Part shown: positions 28,372-35,997 of the stretch, one piece after another | Layout of the letters: each line of letters begins with the position of its first letter | How positions within the stretch are numbered: position 1 is the stretch's first letter | Source of the DNA: JAAYXU01 sp050942555 | Lineage (GTDB): Bacteria; Bacillota; Clostridia; Christensenellales; UMGS416 | Reading direction: 5' to 3' | Assembly (NCBI GenBank): GCA_050942555.1 | Contig: JBMNNN010000001.1 | Location: 1 to 42,207 of the forward strand | DNA length: 42,207 bases | Position numbers and translations under genes: made by a program | The notes under the pieces: generated by a model | Told to the model about the DNA's origin: nothing | What the model saw: the letters and a program-made list of their open reading frames with translations, nothing else | Database searches by the model: none

Positions 28372-28395
28372 AGGCGCGAAGGGAGGAACGGTAAA

Positions 28396-28938
28396 ATGCC
28401 CAGATTGAAGGATAAGTACAAGCAGGAAGTCGTCCCCGCGCTGGTCAAGCGCTTCGGCTACAAGAACGAAATGCAGGCGCCGCGCCTGGAAAAGATCGTG
28501 CTCAACATGGGGCTGGGAGACGCGAAGGACAACGCGCGCGCGCTGGAAGCGGCCGTGGAGGATCTCTCGCTGATCGCCGGACAGAAAGCGGTGGTCACGA
28601 AGGCTCGCAAGTCGGTCGCGAACTTCAAGGTGCGCACCGGCATGAACGTCGGGGCCAAGGTCACGCTGCGCGGCGACCGCATGTACGAATATATGGATAA
28701 GCTTATCAGCATCGCGTTTCCGCGGGTGCGCGACTTCCGCGGCCTGTCGGTCAAGTCATTCGACGGGCGCGGCAACTACGCGATGGGCGTCAAGGAGCAG
28801 CTCATCTATCCGGAGATCCGCTACGATAAGGTGGAGGCCATTCGCGGAATGGACATTATATTCGTCACCACCGCAAAGACCGACGAGGAAGCCCGAGCGC
28901 TTCTGGACCTGCTGGGTATGCCCTTTGCCCGCGATTAA
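28396..28938 (+). CDS. rplE: 50S ribosomal protein L5
   Basis: The 180-residue L5 binds 5S rRNA and contacts P-site tRNA in the central protuberance. MPRLKDKYKQEVVPALVKRF, APRLEKIVLNMGLGDAKDN, TKARKSVANFKVRTGMNVGAK and FPRVRDFRGLSVKSFDGRGN are the conserved blocks. AGGGAGG precedes ATG 28396. rpsN follows after 18 bp. Confidence 0.98.
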   Translation: MPRLKDKYKQEVVPALVKRFGYKNEMQAPRLEKIVLNMGLGDAKDNARALEAAVEDLSLIAGQKAVVTKARKSVANFKVRTGMNVGAKVTLRGDRMYEYMDKLISIAFPRVRDFRGLSVKSFDGRGNYAMGVKEQLIYPEIRYDKVEAIRGMDIIFVTTAKTDEEARALLDLLGMPFARD

Positions 28939-28956
28939 CGAGGAGGTACTAGGAAA

Positions 28957-29142
28957 GTGGCCAAAAAAAGCATGATCGCCAAACAGAAGAGAACACCGAA
29001 ATTCTCTACCCGGGCATATACACGGTGCCATATTTGCGGGCGCCCCCACGCCGTACTGCGCAAATACGGCGTATGCCGGATCTGCTTCCGGGTGTTGGCG
29101 TACCAAGGCCATATTCCCGGCGTGCGCAAAGCTAGCTGGTAG
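28957..29142 (+). CDS. rpsN: 30S ribosomal protein S14, zinc-binding type Z
   Basis: The 61-residue S14 is the short, zinc-containing form (C+), with C24, C27, C40 and C43 in RCHICGRP and VCRICFRV. The C- form without zinc is not in this window. It binds 16S rRNA in the 30S head. The start is GTG 28957, with GAGGAGG about 10 nt upstream. The C-terminus LAYQGHIPGVRKASW is typical. Confidence 0.97.
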   Translation: MAKKSMIAKQKRTPKFSTRAYTRCHICGRPHAVLRKYGVCRICFRVLAYQGHIPGVRKASW

Positions 29143-29165
29143 GCAACCTTAAGGGAGGTAGCACT

Positions 29166-29564
29166 ATGAATATTACGGATCCCATCGCCGACATGCTCAC
29201 GCGTATCCGCAATGGTCTGGTTGCAAGGAAGGATGTCGTCGAAGTTCCGGCTTCGAACATGAAGAAAGCAATCGCCGAGATACTGCTGGAAGAAGGGTAT
29301 GTAAAGGGCGTTAAATACATCAAGGATGACAAGCAGGGCGTGCTGCGCATTACGCTCAAGTATGGCCCCAACGGCGAGAAGGTCATCAAAGGCCTCAAGC
29401 GCATCAGCAAGCCCGGTCTGCGGGTACACGCAAAAAAGGATCAGGTGCCCAAGGTTCTGGGCGGGTTGGGCATCGCCATTATATCGACGTCCAAAGGGAT
29501 CATGACCGACAGGAACGCGCGTACGGCCGCCGTGGGCGGCGAAGTGCTGGCCTTCGTCTGGTAG
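29166..29564 (+). CDS. rpsH: 30S ribosomal protein S8
   Basis: The 132-residue S8 is a primary 16S rRNA binder and, in E. coli, the translational repressor of the spc operon. ITDPIADMLTRIRNGLVARK, VEVPASNMKKAIAEILLEEG and the C-terminal STSKGIMTDRNARTAAVGGE are characteristic. AAGGGAGG precedes ATG 29166. I did not see a clear S8-type site at the rplE start. Confidence 0.98.
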   Translation: MNITDPIADMLTRIRNGLVARKDVVEVPASNMKKAIAEILLEEGYVKGVKYIKDDKQGVLRITLKYGPNGEKVIKGLKRISKPGLRVHAKKDQVPKVLGGLGIAIISTSKGIMTDRNARTAAVGGEVLAFVW

Positions 29565-29598
29565 TCCCTGGGCGAACTGAACTGGAGGTGCAACCACG

Positions 29599-30141
29599 AT
29601 GTCCCGAATCGGCAAGCAAGCCGTGAGCGTACCTGACGGCGTGACCGTGACGGTTTCCCCGGAAAACGTCGTCACCGTCAAGGGCCCCAAAGGGCAGCTT
29701 TCACAGAAGATGGATCCTGCCATCACCCTCAGCCAGGAGGACGGGAAGCTGACGCTGAACCGGCGGAATGACAGCAAACAAAACCGCGCCTATCACGGGC
29801 TTTATCGCTCGCTGCTGGCCAATATGGTAACTGGCGTAACGGCGGGGTTCAAAAAGGAACTCATAATCGAAAGCGAGGAAGGCTTTCGCGCAGAGATGGC
29901 GGGCGGGAAGCTCGTGCTCAACGTCGGTTACTCGCATACGGTCGAGATCGAGCCGCCCGAGGGCATCACTTTCGAGACGCCCAAACGCACACAGATCATC
30001 GTATCGGGCATCGACCGCCAGCGTGTTGGGCAGGCAGCTGCCAACATACGCGCCGTGCGTCCGCCCGAGCCCTACAAGGGCAAGGGAATCCGCTACGTGG
30101 ACGAGCATGTGCGCCGCAAGGAAGGAAAGACCTCGTCTTAA
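29599..30141 (+). CDS. rplF: 50S ribosomal protein L6
   Basis: The 180-residue L6 lies near the factor-binding site and the sarcin-ricin loop. SRIGKQAVSVPDGVTVTVSP, VKGPKGQLSQKM, GLYRSLLANMVTGVTAGFKK and the C-terminal RPPEPYKGKGIRYVDEHVRR are the family signatures. CTGGAGG precedes ATG 29599. rplR follows after 30 bp. Confidence 0.98.
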   Translation: MSRIGKQAVSVPDGVTVTVSPENVVTVKGPKGQLSQKMDPAITLSQEDGKLTLNRRNDSKQNRAYHGLYRSLLANMVTGVTAGFKKELIIESEEGFRAEMAGGKLVLNVGYSHTVEIEPPEGITFETPKRTQIIVSGIDRQRVGQAAANIRAVRPPEPYKGKGIRYVDEHVRRKEGKTSS

Positions 30142-30171
30142 TAACAGCCGAGAGAAGGAGCGCTGGACAGC

Positions 30172-30540
30172 ATGATTCATCAGAAAGACAAAAACGCGAT
30201 GCGCCAGAAGCGCCATATGCGGGTGCGCAGCAAGCTGCACGGCACGCCCGAGCGGCCACGCCTGTGCGTATACCGTTCATCCAAGCATATTTATGCCCAG
30301 ATCATCGACGACGATTCGGCCGTGACGCTGGTTTCGGCGTCCACGGTGGAGCCGGCGCTGCGCGAGAAGGCACGGGAGCTGAAAAAGACCGATGCAGCCG
30401 CGATGGTGGGACAGGCGGCCGCACAGCGCGCGCTGGAAAAAGGCATCGCGTGCGTCGTGTTCGACCGCGGCGGCTACCTTTATCACGGGCGCATCGCGGC
30501 CCTCGCCAGGGGCGCGCGCGACGCTGGGCTTAAGCTATAA
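30172..30540 (+). CDS. rplR: 50S ribosomal protein L18
   Basis: The 122-residue L18 carries 5S rRNA into the 50S subunit together with L5. RQKRHMRVRSKLHGTPERPR, VYRSSKHIYAQIIDDDSAVT and the C-terminal VVFDRGGYLYHGRIAALARG fix the identity. AGAAGGAG precedes ATG 30172. The stop TAA shares its last A with an ATG that has no ribosome binding site; the real rpsE start is 15 bp further on. Confidence 0.97.
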   Translation: MIHQKDKNAMRQKRHMRVRSKLHGTPERPRLCVYRSSKHIYAQIIDDDSAVTLVSASTVEPALREKARELKKTDAAAMVGQAAAQRALEKGIACVVFDRGGYLYHGRIAALARGARDAGLKL

Positions 30541-30554
30541 TGGGAGGAACAGGC

Positions 30555-31055
30555 ATGGAACATTTTGATCCGGCTACGGTGGATTTAAAGGAAAGACTGG
30601 TGGCCATCAACCGCGTGGCGAAGGTTGTTAAGGGCGGCCGGAACTTCCGCTTCACCGCGCTCATGGTGGTGGGCGACGAGAATGGCCATGTAGGCTTTGG
30701 CAGCGGGAAAGCGGCCGAGATTCCCGAAGCGATCCGCAAGGGCATCGAGGCCGCCAAGAAAAACATGATCTCGGTGGCCAGATTGGGCACCACCATTCCC
30801 CATGAGGTCTCAGGCCGCTTCGGAAGAGGACACGTGTTGCTTTTCCCCGCCGAGGAAGGCGCAGGCGTCATCGCGGGCGGACCGGTCCGCGCCGTGATGG
30901 AGCTGGCGGGAATCAAGGACGTCCGCACCAAGTCCTACGGCTCCAGCAATCCGGCCAACTGCATCAAGGCAGCGATAGAGGGTCTCAAGACGTTGCGCAC
31001 CGCCGAGGAAGTGGCCAGGCTGCGGGGCAAGACCGTAGAAGAGATATTAGGATAG
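30555..31055 (+). CDS. rpsE: 30S ribosomal protein S5
   Basis: The 166-residue S5 acts in accuracy and mRNA unwinding at the entry channel. LVAINRVAKVVKGGRNFRF holds the spectinomycin-sensitive loop in wild-type form (KGGR). GKAAEIPEAIRKGIEAAKKN, GAGVIAGGPVRAVMELAG and KSYGSSNPANCIKAAIEGL are the C-terminal domain. An ATG at 30540 is in frame but lacks a ribosome binding site; GGGAGGAA just before ATG 30555 decides the start. Confidence 0.97.
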   Translation: MEHFDPATVDLKERLVAINRVAKVVKGGRNFRFTALMVVGDENGHVGFGSGKAAEIPEAIRKGIEAAKKNMISVARLGTTIPHEVSGRFGRGHVLLFPAEEGAGVIAGGPVRAVMELAGIKDVRTKSYGSSNPANCIKAAIEGLKTLRTAEEVARLRGKTVEEILG

Positions 31056-31065
31056 GAGGAGCGGT

Positions 31066-31260
31066 ATGGCAACCGGGGCAAAGAAGCTGAAAATCACGCT
31101 CGTAAAGAGCACGATCTCCTGCCTGGATGACCAGATCGCCACCGTCCGGGCCCTGGGACTTAGAAAGATCCGCCAATCGGTCGTCAGGGACGACAGTCCT
31201 GCGATCCGGGGGATGGTCTTCAAAGTACGCCATCTCGTCGATGTCGAAGAGATCGGGTAG
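31066..31260 (+). CDS. rpmD: 50S ribosomal protein L30
   Basis: The 64-residue L30 is a small globular protein of the large subunit. KKLKITLVKSTISCLDDQIA, VRALGLRKIRQSVVRDDSPA and IRGMVFKVRHLVDVEEI match the family. AGGAGGAG precedes ATG 31066, 10 bp after the rpsE stop. Confidence 0.96.
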   Translation: MATGAKKLKITLVKSTISCLDDQIATVRALGLRKIRQSVVRDDSPAIRGMVFKVRHLVDVEEIG

Positions 31261-31278
31261 CGGGAAGGAGCAAGAGCC

Positions 31279-31716
31279 ATGAAACTCAATAATATTACCC
31301 CGCCGGCGGGCTCGTCGCGCAGCGCGAAGCGCATCGGCCGCGGCACCGGATCGGGCACCGGCAAGACCGCCGGCAAGGGCCATAAAGGCCAGAGGGCCCG
31401 CAGCGGCGGCACCCGTCCCGGGTTTGAAGGCGGCCAGATGCCGCTGTACCTGCGCCTGCCCAAGCGCGGTTTTACCAATCGGTTCAAAAAGGTGTTCGCG
31501 GAGGTGAACGTCGGCTCCCTCAACGCGTTTGAGGACGGCGTCGTCGTCAGCCCCGAGACCCTTATCGAAATGGGTATCATCCGCAAGGTTTGCGACGGCG
31601 TTAAGATACTGGGCGACGGCGAGCTTGGCAAGCGGCTTACCGTGAAGGCCCACCGCTTCAGTCAGTCAGCCAGGGAGAAAATCGAAGCTGCCGGCGGCAG
31701 CGTTGAGGTGATCTGA
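31279..31716 (+). CDS. rplO: 50S ribosomal protein L15
   Basis: The 145-residue L15 is a late assembly protein with a long Gly/Arg-rich N-terminal extension: GSSRSAKRIGRGTGSGTGKT, GHKGQRARSGGTRPGFEGGQ and MPLYLRLPKRGF. The globular C-terminal part ends in SAREKIEAAGGSVEVI. GGAAGGAG precedes ATG 31279. secY begins 2 bp after the stop. Confidence 0.98.
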   Translation: MKLNNITPPAGSSRSAKRIGRGTGSGTGKTAGKGHKGQRARSGGTRPGFEGGQMPLYLRLPKRGFTNRFKKVFAEVNVGSLNAFEDGVVVSPETLIEMGIIRKVCDGVKILGDGELGKRLTVKAHRFSQSAREKIEAAGGSVEVI

Positions 31717-31718
31717 AG

Positions 31719-32978
31719 ATGCTGGAAGTCCTCCGCAACGCGTGGAAGATTCAGGAGCTGCGCAAAAAGATACTTTATACGCTGTTCATGCTGTTCGTAT
31801 TCCGGATCGGCTCGTTCGTGCCCATACCCGGGATCTCGCACGCGCACCTGAGCAGCGCCATCGCGGACAACAGTCTACTGTACCTGCTTGACATGTTCAA
31901 CGGCGGCGCACTGAGCAACTATACGCTGTTTGCGGCGGGGATCACGCCCTATATCACGGCGTCGATCGTATTCCAGCTGCTGACCATGGCGATACCGCGC
32001 CTGGAGGCGCTCCAAAAAGAGGGCGAGGAAGGCCGCAAGAAGATCGCGCAGTACACGCGGTACGCCGGAATCGCAATGGCGCTCATACAGTCAGTGGGCA
32101 TCCTGTTGACGCTGGGCCCCGCCGCGGTCACATCGACGGCCTGGTATAACTATGCGACGATCGGCATCGTGCTTTCGGCCGGTACCGCGATCTGCATGTG
32201 GATCGGCGAGAGGATCACCGAGCACGGCATCGGCAACGGAATATCGCTGCTCATCTTTATCAACATCGTCGCAAAGATGTCCAGCTCGATATTCCTCGGC
32301 ATAAAGGGCATCATCGATGACCCGAGCCTTGTGTGGGTTGCGCCGGTCACGCTCGTGGGATCGCTCCTCATCATCGTCGCCATCGTGTTTGTGGACATGG
32401 GCCAGCGCCGCATACCGGTGCAGTACGCCAAGCGCGTCGTGGGGCGCAAGCTCTACGGCGGGCAGTCGACCCATATCCCGCTCAAGGTCAATAACGCGGG
32501 CGTCATGCCCATCATCTTCGCGATGACGATCGTGTCGTTCCCGGGCATGCTCATCAGCATGTTCTTTAAAACGTCGCGCTTCGGCCAGGCGTATGCGCGG
32601 GTCATGGCCAACGGGAGCCTGCTGTACGGCATCATCACGGCGCTCTTTATAATATTATTTACGTACTTCTACAGCACGGTCTCGTTTAACCCGATCGAGA
32701 TCAGCAAGAGCATTCAGCAGAACGGCGGCTTTATTCCCGGCATCCGTCCCGGAAAGGCGACCAGCGACTACCTGGCCCGGATCAGCTCGCGCATCACGCT
32801 GTTCGCAGCGCTGTTCTTCGCGGCGCTGGCTACGATACCGATGATCATCACCGCCCGGACCGGCGCAAGTCCGCTGGGCGCGACATCGGTGCTGATACTG
32901 GTGGGCGTCGCGCTGGAAACGAGCAAACAGCTCGAGTCCCATCTGCTCATGCGCCACTACAAAGGGTTTCTTAAGTAG
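31719..32978 (+). CDS. secY: Protein translocase subunit SecY
   Basis: The 419-residue channel protein exports unfolded proteins with SecE and SecA and inserts membrane proteins with SRP. Ten membrane segments can be followed, from YTLFMLFVFRIGSFVPIPGI to the C-terminal pair near ALFFAALATIPMII and GATSVLILVGVALETSKQLE. IGERITEHGIGNGISLLIF and PLKVNNAGVMPIIFA are the conserved loops, and the C-terminal YKGFLK is normal. GAGGTG at 31704-31709 in the end of rplO serves as ribosome binding site. secE is not in the window. Confidence 0.98.
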   Translation: MLEVLRNAWKIQELRKKILYTLFMLFVFRIGSFVPIPGISHAHLSSAIADNSLLYLLDMFNGGALSNYTLFAAGITPYITASIVFQLLTMAIPRLEALQKEGEEGRKKIAQYTRYAGIAMALIQSVGILLTLGPAAVTSTAWYNYATIGIVLSAGTAICMWIGERITEHGIGNGISLLIFINIVAKMSSSIFLGIKGIIDDPSLVWVAPVTLVGSLLIIVAIVFVDMGQRRIPVQYAKRVVGRKLYGGQSTHIPLKVNNAGVMPIIFAMTIVSFPGMLISMFFKTSRFGQAYARVMANGSLLYGIITALFIILFTYFYSTVSFNPIEISKSIQQNGGFIPGIRPGKATSDYLARISSRITLFAALFFAALATIPMIITARTGASPLGATSVLILVGVALETSKQLESHLLMRHYKGFLK

Positions 32979-32979
32979 T

Positions 32980-33615
32980 ATGAGCGGCATGAGGGTGATA
33001 CTGCTGGGTCCGCCGGGAGCGGGCAAGGGTACGCAGGCAGCGCGCATACGCGAGCGCTACGGGCTGCCCCACATATCGACCGGGGACATGCTGCGCTCCG
33101 CGATCCGCGCGAAAACCGGGATGGGACTGTCGGCAAAGGCCTATATCGACCGGGGCGAACTGGTTCCCGACGACGTCGTCATCGGGATCGTCCGGGAAAG
33201 GCTGGGGGAGGACGACTGCGCGAAAGGCTATCTGCTGGACGGGTTTCCCCGCACGGTGGAGCAGGCCCGGCAGCTTGAGCGGTTCGCCGCGCCCGATATC
33301 GCGATACTGATCGACGCGGACGCAGAGCTTCTTATCGGACGAATAACCAGCAGGAGAGTATGCCCGGCATGTGGCGGGATATTCACCGCGCGCGATACCC
33401 CGGAGGGCATGTGCCCGCAGTGTGGCGGGGCGGTCATACAGCGCGACGACGACACAGAGGCTACGGTGCGCAACAGGCTTGCCGTATACGAACGGCAGAC
33501 CCGGCCGCTCATCGACTACTACGCGGAGCGTGGGATACTGCGCCGGGTGCACAGCACGGGGAGCATCGAGGATACCTTTGGGAAAGTAAACGCGCTGCTG
33601 GAGCAGCTCAAATGA
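32980..33615 (+). CDS. adk: Adenylate kinase, zinc LID type
   Basis: The 211-residue cytoplasmic kinase equilibrates ATP and AMP with two ADP. The P-loop GPPGAGKGT is at residues 10-18, HISTGDMLRSAI and LLDGFPRTVEQA are the AMP site, and the LID carries a four-cysteine zinc site C128, C131, C145 and C148 (CPACGG, CPQCGG), as in Gram-positive enzymes. The first ATG, 1 bp after the secY stop, is used; a second ATG three codons later is possible. The ribosome binding site is weak, which suggests translation coupled to secY. The stop overlaps the map start. Confidence 0.97.
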   Translation: MSGMRVILLGPPGAGKGTQAARIRERYGLPHISTGDMLRSAIRAKTGMGLSAKAYIDRGELVPDDVVIGIVRERLGEDDCAKGYLLDGFPRTVEQARQLERFAAPDIAILIDADAELLIGRITSRRVCPACGGIFTARDTPEGMCPQCGGAVIQRDDDTEATVRNRLAVYERQTRPLIDYYAERGILRRVHSTGSIEDTFGKVNALLEQLK

Positions 33616-34364
33616 TCATACTGCGCAGCGACCACGAGATCGATCGCATGGCTCTGGCAGGCAGGCTCGCCGCAGAGTGCATGCAGGAGATCGCGCCCAT
33701 GATACGGCCCGGCGTGACCACCGCCGAGCTCGACCGTGCGGCGAAACGGTTTATTATAGGCCGCGGCGGAAGGCCGTCGTTCCTCGGATACCGCAGCTAT
33801 CCGGCCAGCCTGTGCGCGTCGGTCAACGAGGAGGTCGTTCACGGCATCCCGGGACCGCGCAGGCTGCGCGCAGGCGACATCGTGGGCATCGACCTGGGCG
33901 TCATACTGGATGGCTATCAGGGCGACATGGCGCGCACATTCCCGGTGGGAGCGGCCAGCGACGAGGCGCAGGCGCTCATCGACGCGGCCCGCGATTCGTT
34001 CGAGGCGGCGCTGGCGGTGATGGTTCCCGGCAAGAGGCTGGGCGACATCGGCCACGCGGTGCAGACACTGGCCGAGTCCCGCGGCTACGGCGTGGTCAGG
34101 GAGCTGTGCGGGCACGGCATCGGCCGCGATATGCACGAGGATCCCGAGGTGCCCAATTACGGTGAGGCGGGCAGGGGGCTCCGGCTGCGGGCGGGGATGG
34201 TGCTGGCGGTGGAGCCCATGATCAATGCCGGCACATGGAAAGTGAAGTTCCTGGAAGACGGGTGGACCGTGGTCACCGGTGACGGCAGCCTGTCGGCACA
34301 CTGGGAGAATACGGTCGCGATCACGGCGGACGGACCGCGCATACTGACGGCGGTGGATTCATGA
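33612..34364 (+). CDS. map: Methionine aminopeptidase, type I
   Basis: The 250-residue cytoplasmic metalloenzyme removes the initiator methionine from new proteins. The five metal ligands are in place: D94 (GIDLG), D105 (QGDMART), H168 (CGHGIG), E201 (AVEPM) and E232 (HWENTV), with spacing equal to E. coli Map. The substrate His lies in EEVVHGIPG. No N-terminal zinc-finger extension is present. The ATG at 33612 overlaps the adk stop (ATGA); upstream in-frame codons lie inside adk and are not used. Confidence 0.97.
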   Translation: MIILRSDHEIDRMALAGRLAAECMQEIAPMIRPGVTTAELDRAAKRFIIGRGGRPSFLGYRSYPASLCASVNEEVVHGIPGPRRLRAGDIVGIDLGVILDGYQGDMARTFPVGAASDEAQALIDAARDSFEAALAVMVPGKRLGDIGHAVQTLAESRGYGVVRELCGHGIGRDMHEDPEVPNYGEAGRGLRLRAGMVLAVEPMINAGTWKVKFLEDGWTVVTGDGSLSAHWENTVAITADGPRILTAVDS

Positions 34365-34378
34365 AAGGAGCGAGTGTC

Positions 34379-34681
34379 ATGAACGCCAGCAGTCCTCCGG
34401 AAGTGGGAACCGTGGTGTACTCCAAGGCAGGCCGGGACGCGGGCCGCTACTTCGTGGTGCTCGAGGTGCTGGACGACCAGCATGTCCTCATCGCCGACGG
34501 AGATCTGCGCAAGGTCTCGAGCCCTAAGAAAAAGAAATTAAAGCATTTGGATATTAAAATGGTATCCATTCCCATTGTGAAGGAAAGAATGAGGGAGAAA
34601 AGCCGGTTGTTTGACTATGATATTCGACAGAATCTTGTCGCTCTGGGGTATGGACCGGACAAGGACGGGCAGGAGAAATAG
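34379..34681 (+). CDS. KOW-domain RNA-binding protein (L14e-like)
   Basis: A protein of 100 residues between map and infA, a place where many Clostridia carry a small KOW-domain protein. PEVGTVVYSKAGRDAGRYFV and VLEVLDDQHVLIADGDLRKV form an SH3-like KOW fold resembling archaeal and eukaryotic L14e; the basic patch SSPKKKKLKHLDIKMV would suit RNA binding. Its function is not established. An ATG at 34361 overlaps the map stop, but AAAGGAG 8 nt before ATG 34379 favours the latter. Confidence 0.88.
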   Translation: MNASSPPEVGTVVYSKAGRDAGRYFVVLEVLDDQHVLIADGDLRKVSSPKKKKLKHLDIKMVSIPIVKERMREKSRLFDYDIRQNLVALGYGPDKDGQEK

Positions 34682-34692
34682 GAGGGGAAAGC

Positions 34693-34923
34693 TTGTCTAA
34701 ACAGGATGTCATCGAAGTAGAGGGGACCGTGATTGAAGCCTTTCCGAACGCGATGTTCCTGGTGGAGCTTCCGAATGGACACAACATTCGGGCACACATA
34801 TCCGGAAAGCTCAGGATGAACTATATTCGGATTGTTCCCGGCGATAAGGTTACGATTGAGCTATCGCCATACGACCTGACCCGCGGGCGCATCACGTGGC
34901 GCGGGAAACCCCGCCGGGCGTAA
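34693..34923 (+). CDS. infA: Translation initiation factor IF-1
   Basis: The 76-residue OB-fold protein blocks the A site during initiation with IF-2 and IF-3. DVIEVEGTVIEAFPNAMF, VELPNGHNIRAHISGKLRMN and YIRIVPGDKVTIELSPYDL then RGRITWR are the family signatures. The start is TTG 34693, with GGAGGGGAAA 2-9 nt upstream of it; no ATG exists at the conserved N-terminus. TTG may keep its level low. Confidence 0.97.
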   Translation: MSKQDVIEVEGTVIEAFPNAMFLVELPNGHNIRAHISGKLRMNYIRIVPGDKVTIELSPYDLTRGRITWRGKPRRA

Positions 34924-34947
34924 CCCGGCCAAAAGGAGGCTACAGCA

Positions 34948-35061
34948 ATGAAAGTAAGACCCTCGGTAAAGCCCATCTGCGAGAAGTGTAAGGTCATCAA
35001 GCGCAAGGGGCGCATTCGCGTCATCTGCTCGGTTCCCCGGCACAAGCAGAGACAGGGATAA
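34948..35061 (+). CDS. rpmJ: 50S ribosomal protein L36, zinc type
   Basis: A protein of only 37 residues: MKVRPSVKPICEKCKVIKRK followed by GRIRVICSVPRHKQRQG. C11, C14, C27 and H32 make the zinc site of the C+ form of L36, the smallest protein of the large subunit. AAAGGAGG about 8 nt before ATG 34948 supports it. It lies 24 bp after infA, its usual place in Firmicutes. Confidence 0.97.
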   Translation: MKVRPSVKPICEKCKVIKRKGRIRVICSVPRHKQRQG

Positions 35062-35179
35062 GCAAGGACCATTGTTCCAGGTCGGCGGGGCGGCTGTCCG
35101 GAACCTGCTCCGTTCCGGAACCCGCATGGCCCGGTTTATATGAATTCATCGAAAATCTGCATGGAGGTGTCTCGGTTCT
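35062..35179 (+). promoter_or_regulatory. Leader before rpsM with a hairpin, possible alpha-operon control region
   Basis: The 118-bp gap is the longest inside this part of the cluster. CCGGAAC (35098-35104) pairs with GTTCCGG (35112-35118) around a 7-nt loop. ATGGAGGTG near 35160 is the rpsM ribosome binding site. No good promoter is seen. In E. coli, S4 represses this operon by binding the rpsM leader; a similar role is possible but not shown. Confidence 0.35.
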
Positions 35180-35566
35180 ATGGCTCGTATACAAGGCGTA
35201 GACCTGCCCCGCGACAAAAGAATCGAAGTGGCGCTGACCTACCTGTATGGGATCGGACAGCCCACGGCGACAAAAATCTGCAAAGAAACCGGTATTGATC
35301 CCGATACCCGCGTCAAGGACCTGTCCGAGACCGAGATCGGTCAGATCAGAGCCTATATCGAACAGCACATCAAGGTGGAAGGCGATCTGCGCCGAGAGGT
35401 GGCGATGAACATCAAGCGGCTCATCGAGATCGGCTGCTACCGCGGCATCCGCCACCGGCGCGGGCTGCCTGTGCGCGGCCAGAATACAAAGACCAACGCG
35501 CGCACCCGCAAGGGTCCCAAGCGGTCGGCCGCCACCAAGAAGAAGAAAGCGCAACGCGGAGGATAG
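35180..35566 (+). CDS. rpsM: 30S ribosomal protein S13
   Basis: The 128-residue S13 lies in the 30S head and bridges to the large subunit while touching P-site tRNA. ARIQGVDLPRDKRIEVALTY, LYGIGQPTATKICKETGID, IGCYRGIRHRRGLPVRGQNT and KTNARTRKGPKRS are the family blocks, ending in a basic tail. GGAGGTG about 11 nt upstream supports ATG 35180. It opens the alpha section; rpsK begins 3 bp after the stop. Confidence 0.98.
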   Translation: MARIQGVDLPRDKRIEVALTYLYGIGQPTATKICKETGIDPDTRVKDLSETEIGQIRAYIEQHIKVEGDLRREVAMNIKRLIEIGCYRGIRHRRGLPVRGQNTKTNARTRKGPKRSAATKKKKAQRGG

Positions 35567-35569
35567 ATT

Positions 35570-35974
35570 ATGGCTAAGACAGCAGCCACAGCAAAGCACG
35601 GGGGTCGCCGCCGCCGTGAGAAAAAGCACATCGAACGGGGAGCGGCCCATATTCGTTCCTCTTTCAATAACACGATCGTGACCATCACCGACGTGCAGGG
35701 CAACGCGATTTCGTGGTCCAGCGCAGGTTCGCTCAATTTCCGCGGATCGCGCAAGAGCACGCCCTTTGCCGCCCAGATGGCCGCCGAAACGGCAGCCCGC
35801 GGCGCGATGGAGCATGGGCTCAAGGTCGTGGACGTATTCGTCAAGGGGCCCGGTTCGGGCCGGGAAGCGGCGATCCGGGCGCTGCAGACGGCAGGACTCG
35901 AGATCGCGATGATCAAGGACGTCACGCCCATACCCCACAATGGCTGCCGTCCGCCCAAGCGCCGCAGAGTCTGA
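35570..35974 (+). CDS. rpsK: 30S ribosomal protein S11
   Basis: The 134-residue S11 forms the 30S platform beside the E-site mRNA. HIRSSFNNTIVTITDVQGNA, SWSSAGSLNFRGSRKSTPFA, VKGPGSGREAAIRALQTAGL and the C-terminal DVTPIPHNGCRPPKRRRV are the signatures. It directly follows rpsM, with GCGGAGG at the end of that gene as ribosome binding site. rpsD begins after 23 bp. Confidence 0.98.
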   Translation: MAKTAATAKHGGRRRREKKHIERGAAHIRSSFNNTIVTITDVQGNAISWSSAGSLNFRGSRKSTPFAAQMAAETAARGAMEHGLKVVDVFVKGPGSGREAAIRALQTAGLEIAMIKDVTPIPHNGCRPPKRRRV

Positions 35975-35997
35975 GTGTTGAGGAGGAACATGAGATC

